Of a stretch of DNA of 64,000 nt, positions 47,898-58,501 are shown piece by piece (within the stretch, counting starts at the first letter, position 1; the number at the start of each line of letters is the position of its first letter). The stretch covers positions 923,208-987,207 of the forward strand of contig JABTUE010000002.1 in the NCBI GenBank assembly GCA_015075515.1, in the 5' to 3' direction. The notes beneath the pieces are model-generated. The model was given only the letters and a program-made list of their open reading frames with translations. It made no database searches and was not told the DNA's origin. The stretch is from Planctomycetota bacterium. GTDB taxonomy: Bacteria; Planctomycetota; UBA8742; UBA2392. The position numbers and the translations under genes were made by a program.

Positions 47898-49127
47898 CTA
47901 CTTCACCAGCCGGGCCATCAACTCCTTCAGCTTCGTGTCTTTGTAGATCGGATACTCCTTGTAGCGCTCCAGCGCCGCCTTGGTCGAGGGCACATACAAT
48001 GAAAATCCGCACCAGTCGCCGGCCTTGGCCGTGGCGCGGGGTGAAACCCGGTGCAGAGCCACCAGGTCTTCCTTGACCCAGGCGGCAAAAGTGTCGCAGG
48101 GGGCCTTGTCCAGCCCGTTGGCGTCGTACAACGCGCGCAGAAGCGCCAGGCCGTCCACAAATGACTCGTCGTTGGCGGGCTGAAAACACCGGCGGCAGAA
48201 CGCGCCCTCGGGCTTGGCTTCGTTACGGCGCGGGTTTTCGGCCAGAATCGCGGGCTGCCTGAGTGTCTCCAGTTCCAGCAGCGGCTTGAGCACGGCGTTC
48301 AGCTTTTCGGGCAGCTTCTCCATCGCCGCGTTGTTCACCAGCGTGTAGGTGGTGAACATGTTGTCGGTTTCATGCTTCTGGATCAGCGCCGCCAGCTCCT
48401 TGCCGTCCACATCAGGTTTGGCGCACAGCGCCTTGACGACTTCGGTGTAATAATAGTTCGGCGCGCCCACCACAGTCTGGCTGGCCATCACCCACGGCGC
48501 AGCCTTGGCAAAGGCGTGGTAGTTCTCCAGCGCGCCCTTGCCGCACTGCTGGACGAACAGATGCTCCAGCCGGCCCGGCAGGTCTTTGCGCCAGTTGGCG
48601 ATCACCTCGGCCACCTTGACCACATGCAGCCAGTCGCGCCCGCTGGGACCGGGGGTTTCATCGTGCGACATCTCCGACAGGCGTCCGCCGTGATCCAGGA
48701 AAACCACGGCGTAGCGCGCGGCCGGGTAATGCTTGCTGGTCCATTCCAGTTGGGTCTTGAGCGTGGTCTCGTCAGCGGCGTCTTCGGTGTCCAGGGCGGT
48801 TTCTTTTTCGCCGGCCTTGGTGGCCTCGTAGCGTTTCATGCCTCCCTTACCGCGAAAGTCGGCCACGGTAATCACGGCCACACGCTCGCCGGTGATGCCC
48901 TTGTTCAGCATGTCCAGAATCGGACGCCCGAACACACCCAGGTTGTTGTCGTACCCCATGTAGTAGAAAAGCACCCAATCCCAGGCCGGCGAGTCTTTGG
49001 CAGTTTCGGCCGGCTGTTGGGGCGCCGGGGCGGGTACGCGGTCAGGCCGCGGGGCCGGTGTGTCTTGTGCGATGACGGCCGTGCAAAGCAGAAGCAGAGC
49101 CGCAAACGCGGCACACAGTCGGCGCAT
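47898..49127 (-). CDS. secreted clostripain-like cysteine peptidase (family C11)
   Basis: A 409-residue protein with a signal peptide (LCAAFAALLLLCTAVIAQ). The clostripain fold shows WDWVLFYYMGYDNNLG near residue 50-64, YAVVFLDHGG with catalytic His146, and FVQQCGKGALEN with catalytic Cys195 (the usual DxCLMG segment is varied to QQCGKG). The family cleaves after basic residues, often Arg. The gene is minus-strand and downstream of the GYF-like gene by 8 nt. Confidence 0.85.
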   Translation of the reverse strand: MRRLCAAFAALLLLCTAVIAQDTPAPRPDRVPAPAPQQPAETAKDSPAWDWVLFYYMGYDNNLGVFGRPILDMLNKGITGERVAVITVADFRGKGGMKRYEATKAGEKETALDTEDAADETTLKTQLEWTSKHYPAARYAVVFLDHGGRLSEMSHDETPGPSGRDWLHVVKVAEVIANWRKDLPGRLEHLFVQQCGKGALENYHAFAKAAPWVMASQTVVGAPNYYYTEVVKALCAKPDVDGKELAALIQKHETDNMFTTYTLVNNAAMEKLPEKLNAVLKPLLELETLRQPAILAENPRRNEAKPEGAFCRRCFQPANDESFVDGLALLRALYDANGLDKAPCDTFAAWVKEDLVALHRVSPRATAKAGDWCGFSLYVPSTKAALERYKEYPIYKDTKLKELMARLVK

Positions 49128-49135
49128 GGGGACTC

Positions 49136-49354
49136 CTAGAACTCGCCCTCGAACAGGGGAATCGTGTTGTCGTAGTCGGTGATGGTCTTTTCACCCACCA
49201 GCTTGCGCGCCTCGATGTACTGGCCGGTCTCCAGATCAAGCAGCCGCGCGTTGAGCGGCAGCATCCCGGCGCGGATGCCGTTGATGATGCTGCTCTCCTT
49301 GAACGGCCCCTTGAGCTCGCCCTTGACCAGGACCTTGTAGCCCTTGGTTGCCAT
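49136..49354 (-). CDS. small GYF-like domain protein
   Basis: A 72-residue protein: YKVLVKGELKGPFKESSIINGIRAGMLP with LLDLETGQYIEARKLVG, close to the GYF_2 (DUF4339) domain that usually reads GPF-x-E-x-L and binds proline-rich segments. It is a free-standing domain here. Many proteins in the window have long proline-rich linkers that could serve as partners, which is speculative. The ATG at 49354 has GAGGAA 6 nt upstream. Probably co-transcribed with the C11 peptidase. Confidence 0.7.
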   Translation of the reverse strand: MATKGYKVLVKGELKGPFKESSIINGIRAGMLPLNARLLDLETGQYIEARKLVGEKTITDYDNTIPLFEGEF

Positions 49355-49449
49355 AATTTCCTCGTGCCCACAGTGTACGGCAAAGCCCGGCCCCAATGCC
49401 AGCCTTGGCCGGGGTTGTCGCCGTCGCGCCGCCACCGCACAATGCCGTC

Positions 49450-49803
49450 ATGGGTCTGTTTGACCGCATCTTCGGGCGCAAGAGCCGCACCCCCCGGCGC
49501 TGGAGCCCCCCGCCGGCCTCGCAACTGGAAAATCCGGGGATTCTGCTTCTGCTTACAGAACCGCTGGATCTGGATGCCGACGCCGTATGCCGCGATCTGG
49601 CGGCGATTGAGCCGCTCAAGCTCGCGCCACGCTATGCCACGAACCTGGCGCCGGATGACAAACCGCCCACGGAAAACACCAGGGGCATTTTCATGGGGCG
49701 CTTTGCCTTTGACAGCCACGAGATTGACGTGGTGGGCCTGAACGCCCCCGTACCTGAAAGGGTGCTGCAGCAAACCGTTGAAGCCAGCGCCTGGACTGGC
49801 TAG
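49450..49803 (+). CDS. DUF4261 protein, N-terminal half (ends at in-frame amber codon)
   Basis: 117 codons starting MGLFDRIFGRKSR and continuing LENPGILLLLTEPLDLDADAV and FMGRFAFDSHEIDVVGLNAPVP, the N-terminal half of a DUF4261 protein. It stops at TAG 49801-49803. The second half (49816-50361) is in the same reading frame, only four codons later, so the two pieces would be one normal-length protein but for this single codon. Function of the family is unknown. Confidence 0.7.
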   Translation: MGLFDRIFGRKSRTPRRWSPPPASQLENPGILLLLTEPLDLDADAVCRDLAAIEPLKLAPRYATNLAPDDKPPTENTRGIFMGRFAFDSHEIDVVGLNAPVPERVLQQTVEASAWTG

Positions 49804-49815
49804 GGGCGCCAGGCC

Positions 49816-50361
49816 ATGCTGGATCACCGCGCCCACGTAATTCTGCTGCACCGGGGTGGCGGGGCCAGCCCTCTGGAAAAGCATCTGGCGTTGTACAAGC
49901 TGGCGGCGGTTCTGGCCGGGGCGCGGTGCGCCGGGGTGCTGCACGAGGCGGCCTGGACCTGCGCGCCGGCCCAGGTGGTGCGCGAATTTGCCAAACCCGA
50001 AATGCTGAAAGCCTGCCGTGAACAGATCCCGCCGATTGTGTTCACGGGCTTTGTCAAGTTTCTGGACGACGGCACGGTGTGGTTTGTCAGCAAGGGCCAC
50101 CACCTGTTCGGCGTGCCTGATTTTGTCCTGCGCGGCACGCCCGAAGACAAGCCCGGTGACATCCTTGACCTGTTCATGAACATCTTTCTTTACGTGATCT
50201 CCAGCCGACGTGAGCTTGCCGCCGGCCACACCATGCAGATCGCCGAAGAAGTGTTTCTGCGCTTTGGAGAACTCGAGGCCGGTCACAACCCGGCACTGGC
50301 GGGGCCGGGGCGAACACTGACGATCGCGCGCATCGGCCGCGACGAAATCAACCGGGGTTAG
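49816..50361 (+). CDS. DUF4261 protein, C-terminal half (same frame as 49450-49803)
   Basis: 181 codons with the conserved DUF4261 core: HRAHVILLHRGGGASPLEKHL, PPIVFTGFVKFLDDGTVWFVS, GHHLFGVPDFVL (the family's TxG-x-x-FG-x-P-E motif) and a closing helix-strand pair. The ATG at 49816 lies 12 nt after the amber stop and could allow reinitiation; no ribosome-binding site is evident beyond a weak GGGG. Best read as the second half of a gene with a nonsense mutation, or as a split gene whose halves associate. Confidence 0.7.
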   Translation: MLDHRAHVILLHRGGGASPLEKHLALYKLAAVLAGARCAGVLHEAAWTCAPAQVVREFAKPEMLKACREQIPPIVFTGFVKFLDDGTVWFVSKGHHLFGVPDFVLRGTPEDKPGDILDLFMNIFLYVISSRRELAAGHTMQIAEEVFLRFGELEAGHNPALAGPGRTLTIARIGRDEINRG

Positions 50362-50525
50362 AGCTTTTTCATGATTTGTATGCAGGGGTTCCGCGCCGCG
50401 CCGGGCAAGCAGACCAAGGAGCGCGAGCGCAGGTGTGGCTGGAGGCCACATGGAGCGAGCGCGACGCAGGGATGCGACGCCCGCCGCAAGCGGAAGCCTG
50501 TAGACGAACCATGAAAATGCTCTAG
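50358..50525. repeat. 168-bp MITE-like element with imperfect terminal inverted repeats
   Basis: The ends are imperfect inverted repeats: TAGAGCTTTTTCATG at left and, read from the right end inward, TAGAGCATTTTCATG, with matching bases further in up to CAGG. The inside is GC-rich and can fold (TGTGGC/GCCACA; GCGACGC repeated). No ORF fits. It starts at the stop codon of the DUF4261 gene and ends in the stop region of the malic-enzyme gene, so it supplies both stop codons. A partial copy lies at 14719-14757. Confidence 0.6.
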
Positions 50526-52783
50526 CCCTTTACCCTGGGGTGCAGGCCGCTTTCGCCCGCCAGCACCGGCATGGCCAGTGTAACCGCCGCCATGCTCACC
50601 GAGTCCTGCACCGAACTGCCGCGCGGCATGACGTTGGCCGGGCGCTTGAGCCCCAGCAGCAGCGGCCCCAGCGCCGTGGCCTCGCCGGCCACACGCACCA
50701 GACGGAAAGCCGCGTTGGCCGCGTCCAGGTTCGGAAACACCAGAATGTTGGCCGGTTCGTTCCAGCGTTCGGCCTCCAGAATGTTGCGGAACTCTTCAGG
50801 GGCCAGGGCGATGTCAGCCTGGACTTCGCCAATCGCGTCCACGCCGGGGTTGCGCGCGGTGAACAGTTCGTAGGCCTGGCGCACCTTTTCGGCCTCGGGG
50901 TGGTTGCTGGAACCAAAGTTGTTGTAGCTGACAAAGGCCACGCGCGGTCGGATGCCAAGCGCCGAAACGGCCTCGACGCACAGACGGGCACAATCGGCCA
51001 GGTCTTCGCTGTCGGGGGTGATGTTCAGGGTGGTGTCGGCAAAGAACATCACGCGGTTCTTCAGCACCATGATGTGCATGCCGACCACGCGGCGGGTGTT
51101 GCTGCGGCGGCTGACATAGCGCAACACATGAGGCACGGTTTCGCGGTAGATGCGGTCGGCGGCCGACAGCATGCCGTCCACCATGCCAAGGTCGGTCATC
51201 AGGGCCGCCAGCGAATAGCTGTTCAGTTCGGCCTTGTCTGCAAACAGGCCGCTGCGTTCCTTGAACCGCGTGAGCAGCAGTTCGTTGCGCGGCGGGTCGC
51301 GCGGGTCAATCACCTCGTACTCGCCGTCGGCAAAGCCCTTCATGCCATCGCGGATTCTCTGGGCGTCGCCGACCAGAACCGGCCGGGCCACCCCGTCGCG
51401 CAGAATCTGGCGCGCCACGGCCAGCACGCGGGCGTCGGCGCCGTCGGGCAGGGCCAGGCGCTTGCGCAGTTCCTGGGCCTTGTGGATGGCCACGCTCATC
51501 ACGGCGCGGCCGGGCTCGGTCATCACGCGCAGGCGTTCGCGGTATTCATCCACATTGAGCACCAGACGCGCCACGCCGGTGTCCATGGCGGCCTTGGCCA
51601 CGGCCGGGGCCACGTAGTACAGCACGCGCGGGTCAAAGGGCTTGGGGATCAGGTACTCGCGCCCGAACTTGAAGCGTTTGCCGCCGTAGGCGCGGCTGAC
51701 GCTTTCGGGCACTTCGGCCTTGGCCAGGCGCGCCAGGGCAAAAGCCGCGGCAACCTTCATTTCCTCGTTGATGGCCGTAGAGCGCGTGTCCAGCGCCCCG
51801 CGGAAAATGAACGGAAAGCCCAGCACGTTGTTGACCTGGTTGGGGTAGTCGCTGCGGCCGGTGGCGATGATCGCGTCGCCGCGTACGGCACGGGCTTCTT
51901 CGGGCGTGACTTCGGGGTCGGGGTTGGCCATGGCAAAGATGATCGGGTCGCGCGCCATGGACTTCAGCGCCTCGGGCTTCAGCGCGCCCTTGACCGACAG
52001 GCCGTAAAACACGTCGGCGCCGGCCAGCGCGTCTTCCAGCGTGCGCCAGGGCGTCCTGCGGGCAAAGGGTTTCTTGACATCGTTCAGGTCCGTGCGCTGG
52101 TCCTGGATCACGCCCTTGGTGTCGCACAGAATCACGTTTTCGGGTCGCATGCCCAGGCGGATGGCAAAGTTGGCGCAGGCAATCCCCGCGGCGCCGGCGC
52201 CGTTGATCACAATCCGCATGTCCTCGAGTTTTTTGCCCACCAGTTCGCCGGCGTTCATCAGCGCCGCGCCGGAAATGATGGCCGTGCCGTGCTGGTCGTC
52301 GTGGAACACCGGAATGTTCATGCGTTCCTTGAGCCGGCGCTCGATCTCAAAGCACTCGGGCGCCTTGATGTCCTCAAGGTTGATGCCGCCGAACGTGGGC
52401 TCCAGCAGCGCCACCGCATTGATGAAATCCTCGACGTTTTCGGTCTTCACCTCGATGTCGTAGACGTCAATGTCGGCAAACTTCTTGAACAGCACGCCCT
52501 TGCCTTCCATCACCGGCTTGCTGGCCAAAGCGCCCAGGTTGCCAATGCCCAGAATCGCCGTGCCGTTGCTGATCACCGCCACCAGGTTGCCCTTGTTGGT
52601 GTAACGGTAGGCGTCGTTTTCCTGGCGCGCGATCTCGCGGCAGGGCTCGGCCACACCCGGCGAATAGGCCAGGGTCAGGTCGCGCTGGGTCAGTGTCGGC
52701 TTGGTCGGTACAACCGCGAGTTTGCCCGGGCGGCCCTTGGCGTGGTACTCGAGGCTGGCCTTGTAGACGTCAAAGTCGCTCAT
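50522..52783 (-). CDS. maeB: NADP-dependent malic enzyme with phosphotransacetylase-like domain
   Basis: Oxidative decarboxylation of malate to pyruvate with NADP. The 753-residue length fits the two-domain MaeB. Residues about 1-430 are the malic-enzyme part ([64 protein letters not shown]), and about 440-753 form the phosphotransacetylase-like part, which in known MaeB enzymes is regulatory and inactive. The ATG at 52783 has GGGAG 8 nt upstream. The tricorn-like protease gene lies upstream in the same direction, separated by a hairpin at 52847. Confidence 0.93.
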   Translation of the reverse strand: MSDFDVYKASLEYHAKGRPGKLAVVPTKPTLTQRDLTLAYSPGVAEPCREIARQENDAYRYTNKGNLVAVISNGTAILGIGNLGALASKPVMEGKGVLFKKFADIDVYDIEVKTENVEDFINAVALLEPTFGGINLEDIKAPECFEIERRLKERMNIPVFHDDQHGTAIISGAALMNAGELVGKKLEDMRIVINGAGAAGIACANFAIRLGMRPENVILCDTKGVIQDQRTDLNDVKKPFARRTPWRTLEDALAGADVFYGLSVKGALKPEALKSMARDPIIFAMANPDPEVTPEEARAVRGDAIIATGRSDYPNQVNNVLGFPFIFRGALDTRSTAINEEMKVAAAFALARLAKAEVPESVSRAYGGKRFKFGREYLIPKPFDPRVLYYVAPAVAKAAMDTGVARLVLNVDEYRERLRVMTEPGRAVMSVAIHKAQELRKRLALPDGADARVLAVARQILRDGVARPVLVGDAQRIRDGMKGFADGEYEVIDPRDPPRNELLLTRFKERSGLFADKAELNSYSLAALMTDLGMVDGMLSAADRIYRETVPHVLRYVSRRSNTRRVVGMHIMVLKNRVMFFADTTLNITPDSEDLADCARLCVEAVSALGIRPRVAFVSYNNFGSSNHPEAEKVRQAYELFTARNPGVDAIGEVQADIALAPEEFRNILEAERWNEPANILVFPNLDAANAAFRLVRVAGEATALGPLLLGLKRPANVMPRGSSVQDSVSMAAVTLAMPVLAGESGLHPRVKG

Positions 52784-52846
52784 GGTGTGCTCCCGGCGCA
52801 CACGCTAGAACGCGCGCCCGCGCGTGCAATGGGAGTTCGGCAGGCA

Positions 52847-52875
52847 ACAGGAGCCGGCACCGGGCCGGCTCCTGT
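52847..52875 (-). terminator. stem-loop after the tricorn-like protease gene
   Basis: A perfect 12-bp inverted repeat (ACAGGAGCCGGC / GCCGGCTCCTGT, 5-nt loop) begins 20 nt after the stop of the gene at 52896-55979. No T run follows on the minus strand, so termination may be partial. Confidence 0.55.
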
Positions 52876-52895
52876 GATGGTTCCAAAACAGTCTG

Positions 52896-55800
52896 CTAGC
52901 GCAGCAGCTCCGGCGGCAGGTACCGCCAGGGGTTGTCCACCGGCGCCAGCCAGCCCTCGGTCGGCGGGACGGCAAAGTCGCCCTCTTTCTGCGGCGCCGT
53001 CGGCGTAGGCACGGGCCCGGGCTGGGGGTTGGCCGGGTTGCGGATCTTGTCCAGCGCGACCTCGATCGCCTTTTCCAGTTGCGTGTCACGGCCGGCCAGC
53101 CTGTCGGCGGGCGTGATTTCGACCATCACATGCGGCTGGCAGCCGTTGCGTTCCTGGTTCATGCCGTCAATGTTGTAAAAGCCGCTGCTGGGCAGGCGCC
53201 AGTTCGTGCCGTCGCTCAGGCGGATGTCGCGGGTGCCGATCACCGCGCCCGGCGTGGGCATGCCCACCAGCGTGGCCATGCCCAGCACCTTCATCGCGTG
53301 CGGGAACACCTCGGCGTCGCTGTAGCTGCGCTCGTTGATCATCACCACGATCGGGCGGTTCCAGTACACCGGCGGCTGGCCGATGCGCCGGCCGTCGCGC
53401 AACTGCATATAGGCGTAAGGCCGCCGCGACAGGATATCAATCAACTGCTGGTGGATGTTGCCGCCGCCGTTGTCGCGCACGTCAATGATCAGCGCCTTGG
53501 CGGCCTGCACGGCGGGGTTGGCCAGTTCGTTTTCAAAGGCCTGCAGGTTGGGCGGCATCATGTTGGCAATGTGGATGTAGGCGACCTGGCCCGACGATTT
53601 CTGGGCCGAGGTGGTCTTGCAGGCGCGGATGTAGTCCTGGTAGCCGCGCTGGCGACGCTGGGCGAAGCTTTCGGTCTTGACCTTGACCTCGCGCACGCCG
53701 TTGCCTTCGGGGTTGTCGGCCACCCAGAAGGCAACTTCCTGGCCTTCCTTGCCCTCGAGGAAAGCATCCAGGTTGTCGGTGACGGCAAGCTGGCGGCCGT
53801 CCACACGGAAGATGTAGTCGCCCTTGCGGATCCAGGCCTGGTCGGCGGGCCCGCCCTTGTCCACGGCATCCACCCTCAGGCGCTGGCGGCCGCCCTGGAC
53901 GGCCTCGGGCACCAGCGACATGCCCAGCAGGCCGGTGTTGGTCGGTCTGGCGCGCATGGTTTCAGCGTTGGCGCCGGTGTGGCTGGCGCTGACTTCGCCG
54001 ACCATGCGGTTCAGGTAGTACAGGTATTCTTCGCGCGTGCCGGCGGCCTGCACCAGTTCGCGGTACTTGCGGCCCAGCGCGGCCCAGTCCTTGCCGTGAA
54101 ACTTGGGGTCATAGAACGACTGTTCGAACGAACGGTGGGCTTCGTCGAAGCTGCGGAGCATTTCTTCTTTCTGGCTGATGCGCTTGGTAGCAATGAACGG
54201 AATGCTGCGGCCGTTGTTGATGCCCGCGGGGGTGGGCGCGTACACAAGTTCGCCCGCCGGGTTGACGTACATGATGTGTTTGCCGTCAGGCGTGAAGCTG
54301 GCATAGGCGCCCTGGCCGATCAGAACCTCGCCGCTGCCGGCCAGGTCGGTGACCAGAACTTCCTGGCGCACAAACGTTGCGCCCTGGGTCACGCGGTCAA
54401 AGGCGATAAAGCGGCCGTCGGGGCTGACCACCGGCACTTCTTCAATCGCGGGCGTGCCGTACACACGGCGCTGGTTGCGGCCGTCGGCGTCCATGATCCA
54501 GATGTCGGCGTTGTTGCCGCCGGCGCGGGCGGTATCAAACACAATCTGCTTGCCGTCGGGCGTGAACACCGCGTCGTCGTCGTTGGCCGGGTTGTTGGTC
54601 AATTGAACGGCGTTGGGGGCGTCAATCGCCTGCAGCCAGATGTCCTTGTTGCCGCTGCGGGTGCTGGTGAAAACAAGCGCCGTGCCGTCGGGGCTCCAGG
54701 ACTGAAAGAAATCGTCGGCCGGGTCCTTGGTGAACTGGCGCAGGTTCTTGCCGTCAACGTCCATCAGCCAGATATCGGCGTTGCCGCTGCGGTCACTGTA
54801 GAAGCTGATCGTCCTGCCGTCGGGAGAAAGCTGGGGGTTCTGGTTGTGCCACTGGTCGGCCGTGAGCTGGCGGGCCGAACCGCCGTTGGCGTCCATGATC
54901 CAGATATCGCCGCCCAGTGTGAACAACACGGTCTTGCCGTCACGGGACAGGCTGGCGCGCTCGACGCCGTTGGTGAAGGTGCGGTCAATCATGGTTTCGC
55001 CGCGCGAATCCTCGCGGATCTCCACCTTGATCAGCCGGGGTTTGGCGCCGGGAGTCTTGAGGTCCAGCGCGTGCAGATAGAACTTCCACACGAACACCGC
55101 CGTGCTTTCGTCGGCGCTGTAGCACACGTTGCTGGCGCCGTCGTCGCCCAGTCTGGTCAACTGTTCGCAGGTGCCCTTTTCGGTGTCGCACACGAACAGT
55201 TCAAAGCTGCCGTCCACCTCGCGCGTGAAGCGCAGGCGCTTGCCGTCCTTGCTGACGCTGGGCTCGCGCGAGTTGCCGTCGAACATCAGCATGTGCTCGG
55301 GCGCGTAGCCCGCCACCTGGCGGTACAGCCGGTCGTTGGCCGAACCCTTGTATTCCTGAACCTTGGCGTCGCTGGCGCCGTCCACAAAGTACAGCGTGGT
55401 GCCGTCGTCGGGCGTGGTGGCGTCGCGGCCGCCGGTGGTGGTCAACTGCACGGGTGTGCCGCCGGCCAGCGGAATCCGCCACACGTCATAGGTGCCGGCG
55501 CGATTCCAGCCCATGTTGCGGTTGGTGAAGAACAGCACGTGCTTGCCGTCGGCGGTAAAGCCGGTGGGCACTTCGGCCGCCGCGTGGTACGTAAGGCGGC
55601 GCGGCGGGCCGCCGTCAATCGGCATCACCCACAGGTCGTAGCTGCCGGCGCGGTCGCTGATGAACACCACCTGCTTGCCGTCGGGCGTGATCATGGGCCG
55701 GGTGTCAAAGGCCTCGTTGAACGTCAGGCGCGTGGCGCGGCCGCCCTGGGCGGGCATGGACCAGATATCGCCGTGCAGCGTGAACACGATTGTCGCGCCG

Positions 55801-55979
55801 TCGGGCGACAACGAAGGAAAGCGCGCGCCGGGCACACCGTCACGCGGGTCAAGCACCGGCCGCGCCGGCGCGGCGCCGGGCTGGGCCGGTTGCGCGGGCT
55901 GGGGGGCACGGGGCGTGCGCTGGGCAAACAGGCCGCCCGCCATCAGGGCGACCACCATCACGACGATCACGGAACGCAT
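52896..55979 (-). CDS. secreted tricorn-like S41 serine protease
   Basis: A 1027-residue exported protease. A signal peptide (VMVVALMAGGLFAQ) is followed by an N-terminal propeller of PD40/WD40-like repeats (about 45-590; LSPDGATIVFTLHGDIWSM, TPDGKQVVFISDRAGSYDLWV and so on), a helical linker, a PDZ domain (about 695-790, VDAVDKGGPADQAWIRKGDYI), and the S41 core (about 810-960). The core has IIDVRDNGGGNIHQQLID and the nucleophile Ser887 in NERSYSDAEVFPHAM, as in tricorn protease and related tail-specific proteases. It probably degrades peptides in the periplasm or compartments outside the cytosol. Confidence 0.9.
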   Translation of the reverse strand: MRSVIVVMVVALMAGGLFAQRTPRAPQPAQPAQPGAAPARPVLDPRDGVPGARFPSLSPDGATIVFTLHGDIWSMPAQGGRATRLTFNEAFDTRPMITPDGKQVVFISDRAGSYDLWVMPIDGGPPRRLTYHAAAEVPTGFTADGKHVLFFTNRNMGWNRAGTYDVWRIPLAGGTPVQLTTTGGRDATTPDDGTTLYFVDGASDAKVQEYKGSANDRLYRQVAGYAPEHMLMFDGNSREPSVSKDGKRLRFTREVDGSFELFVCDTEKGTCEQLTRLGDDGASNVCYSADESTAVFVWKFYLHALDLKTPGAKPRLIKVEIREDSRGETMIDRTFTNGVERASLSRDGKTVLFTLGGDIWIMDANGGSARQLTADQWHNQNPQLSPDGRTISFYSDRSGNADIWLMDVDGKNLRQFTKDPADDFFQSWSPDGTALVFTSTRSGNKDIWLQAIDAPNAVQLTNNPANDDDAVFTPDGKQIVFDTARAGGNNADIWIMDADGRNQRRVYGTPAIEEVPVVSPDGRFIAFDRVTQGATFVRQEVLVTDLAGSGEVLIGQGAYASFTPDGKHIMYVNPAGELVYAPTPAGINNGRSIPFIATKRISQKEEMLRSFDEAHRSFEQSFYDPKFHGKDWAALGRKYRELVQAAGTREEYLYYLNRMVGEVSASHTGANAETMRARPTNTGLLGMSLVPEAVQGGRQRLRVDAVDKGGPADQAWIRKGDYIFRVDGRQLAVTDNLDAFLEGKEGQEVAFWVADNPEGNGVREVKVKTESFAQRRQRGYQDYIRACKTTSAQKSSGQVAYIHIANMMPPNLQAFENELANPAVQAAKALIIDVRDNGGGNIHQQLIDILSRRPYAYMQLRDGRRIGQPPVYWNRPIVVMINERSYSDAEVFPHAMKVLGMATLVGMPTPGAVIGTRDIRLSDGTNWRLPSSGFYNIDGMNQERNGCQPHVMVEITPADRLAGRDTQLEKAIEVALDKIRNPANPQPGPVPTPTAPQKEGDFAVPPTEGWLAPVDNPWRYLPPELLR

Positions 55980-56187
55980 GCGTTCACTCCATCCAGGAAC
56001 AGCCGGACGCGCACCGGCGGCCGGCCAACAGAACCAATGTGAATAACCGTTGTACGAGCCGCGGGGCGTTTTCCCAACCAGAATCAGCCCTTACAAACAG
56101 GCCCCCGCCCAGTAGCGGCGCCGGGCCCGGTTGCCTTTCATACTGTCGGGGCCTTGCTAGACTCTGCGGCCCGACACGGGAGCAATC

Positions 56188-57039
<852 letters not shown>

Positions 57040-57056
57040 CCAAGGCAGGAGAGCCC

Positions 57057-58448
57057 ATGAACCAGCCCCCGAACGTTCCTCCCGGCTATGGCGCGCCCCA
57101 GCAGCCCGCGGGCTACGGCCCGCCGCCGGGCAACCCCGGATACCCGCCGGGGCCGGTGCCGCATTCGGGCAGTTACGCGCCCCCGCCGCAGGGCCACCCC
57201 CAGCCCGGCTATGCCCCGCACCCGCAAAGCTACCCTCAGCAGGGCTTCCGTGGCATGACACGCCAGATTTTCAACCCCGCCAGTTACCGCCAGCAGGGCA
57301 GCGGCTCGTGGGCCGCGGCGTCACTGATCCTCTCTCTGGTCAGCATCCTGTTCTGCGGCCTGCTTTCGCCGCTGTCGCTGGTGTTCGGCCTGGTCGGCAT
57401 GGTGGGCAACAAGCGCGCCAAGGGCCTGGCCTTTGCGGGCTTTCTGATCTCGCTGTGCCAGGTGGGCCTGTGGGTCGCGGTGATGGGCCTTGGCTTTCAC
57501 CAGGTCTACTGGGCCGAAGAATACGCCGCCCAGGCCGGCGCGCCGGTGGTGGCGGCCATTGACGAGTTCAAGAAAGACAACAACCGCGTGCCCCACAGTC
57601 TTGAGGAACTGGTGGCCAACGGCTATCTGCCCGAGGCCTGGACAACCGGCACGGACAGCCTCGACGGCGCGGTAAAGAAGGCCGTGGAGGGCCGCAAGTG
57701 GTCCGAGTTTTTGCGCTACAAACCCGGCGGCGACGCGGTGTGGGCGGGTGACACGGGGTTTGTCCAGGTCATGCGCAGCGGCGACGCCGACGACTGGGCG
57801 GATTTCCTGGGTGTGCCCGCTCGCGGTGACGGCCCGCCCAAAGAGTACCAGAGCTACGGCCTGGCGTTCATCGGCGTGGATAAAACCTGGCACACCACCG
57901 ACGACAAACCGGTGAAGCAGGAGACCAAGTTCGACCTGCAGACCCTGTTCGGCGGCGGCGACGCCAAAACGCGCGAGATCACGCAAAAGCGCCGCGAACT
58001 GCAGAAGATGCTGCAAAGCCTCGAGAACAAGGCCAAATACTACGAAACCGCCCTGACCAAGGCGCAGAATGACCTGAAGGAAGCCGAAGCCGACCTGCGC
58101 AAGATCACCAAGGAACGCGGCCTCAGGACACTGGAACAGGTCAAGGGCGACAAGGTGGCCAACGAGCATCTGCAACTGATCGGCGAAACCCAGAAGCGGC
58201 TGCTGATCGTGCAGAAGAAGAACAAGGATGCATCGGACACCCACGCCCAGATCAAGGTCAAGATCAAGCGTCTGGCCAACCAGGAAGAAATGGCCAAGCT
58301 GGCCGACAGCCCCGAAGAAATCGCCGCCCTGAACAACCTGATTGAGGAAAGCAAAAAGGCCCTGGACGAAAAATCCGGCCTGGGCGAGCTTGACCGCCTG
58401 TCCGAACAGGACGCGGCCGAGCAGTGGTTCAAGGCCAACTTCCGCTAG
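57057..58448 (+). CDS. DUF4190-type membrane protein with proline-rich N-terminus and coiled-coil C-terminus
   Basis: A 463-residue protein. Residues 1-65 are Pro/Gly/Tyr-rich (YGPPPGNPGYPPGPVP). Two transmembrane helices (about 85-140; ASLILSLVSILFCGLLSPLSL, FAGFLISLCQVGLWVAVMGL) match DUF4190. There follow a globular part that looks pseudopilin-like in composition (AIDEFKKDNNRVPHSLEELVANGYLPEAW, in parts) and a long charged coiled coil (about 300-450). Function unknown; the proline-rich end could bind GYF- or SH3-like domains. Ended by a hairpin at 58457. Confidence 0.7.
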   Translation: MNQPPNVPPGYGAPQQPAGYGPPPGNPGYPPGPVPHSGSYAPPPQGHPQPGYAPHPQSYPQQGFRGMTRQIFNPASYRQQGSGSWAAASLILSLVSILFCGLLSPLSLVFGLVGMVGNKRAKGLAFAGFLISLCQVGLWVAVMGLGFHQVYWAEEYAAQAGAPVVAAIDEFKKDNNRVPHSLEELVANGYLPEAWTTGTDSLDGAVKKAVEGRKWSEFLRYKPGGDAVWAGDTGFVQVMRSGDADDWADFLGVPARGDGPPKEYQSYGLAFIGVDKTWHTTDDKPVKQETKFDLQTLFGGGDAKTREITQKRRELQKMLQSLENKAKYYETALTKAQNDLKEAEADLRKITKERGLRTLEQVKGDKVANEHLQLIGETQKRLLIVQKKNKDASDTHAQIKVKIKRLANQEEMAKLADSPEEIAALNNLIEESKKALDEKSGLGELDRLSEQDAAEQWFKANFR

Positions 58449-58456
58449 TTTCTGCC

Positions 58457-58487
58457 GCAACCGGGGGCGCAACCCGCCCCCGGTTGC
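58457..58487 (+). terminator. stem-loop after the DUF4190 gene
   Basis: A perfect 13-bp inverted repeat (GCAACCGGGGGCG with its complement) and a 5-nt loop, 8 nt after the stop. No T run follows, so some readthrough into the next gene is likely. Confidence 0.55.
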
Positions 58488-58501
58488 ACGCGCAGGGGTT
58501 C

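Noticed and set aside
52896..56042. Very long open frame on the plus strand opposite the tricorn-like protease
   Set aside because: It mirrors a protein with signal peptide, propeller, PDZ and S41 core; the antisense product has no recognisable domain.
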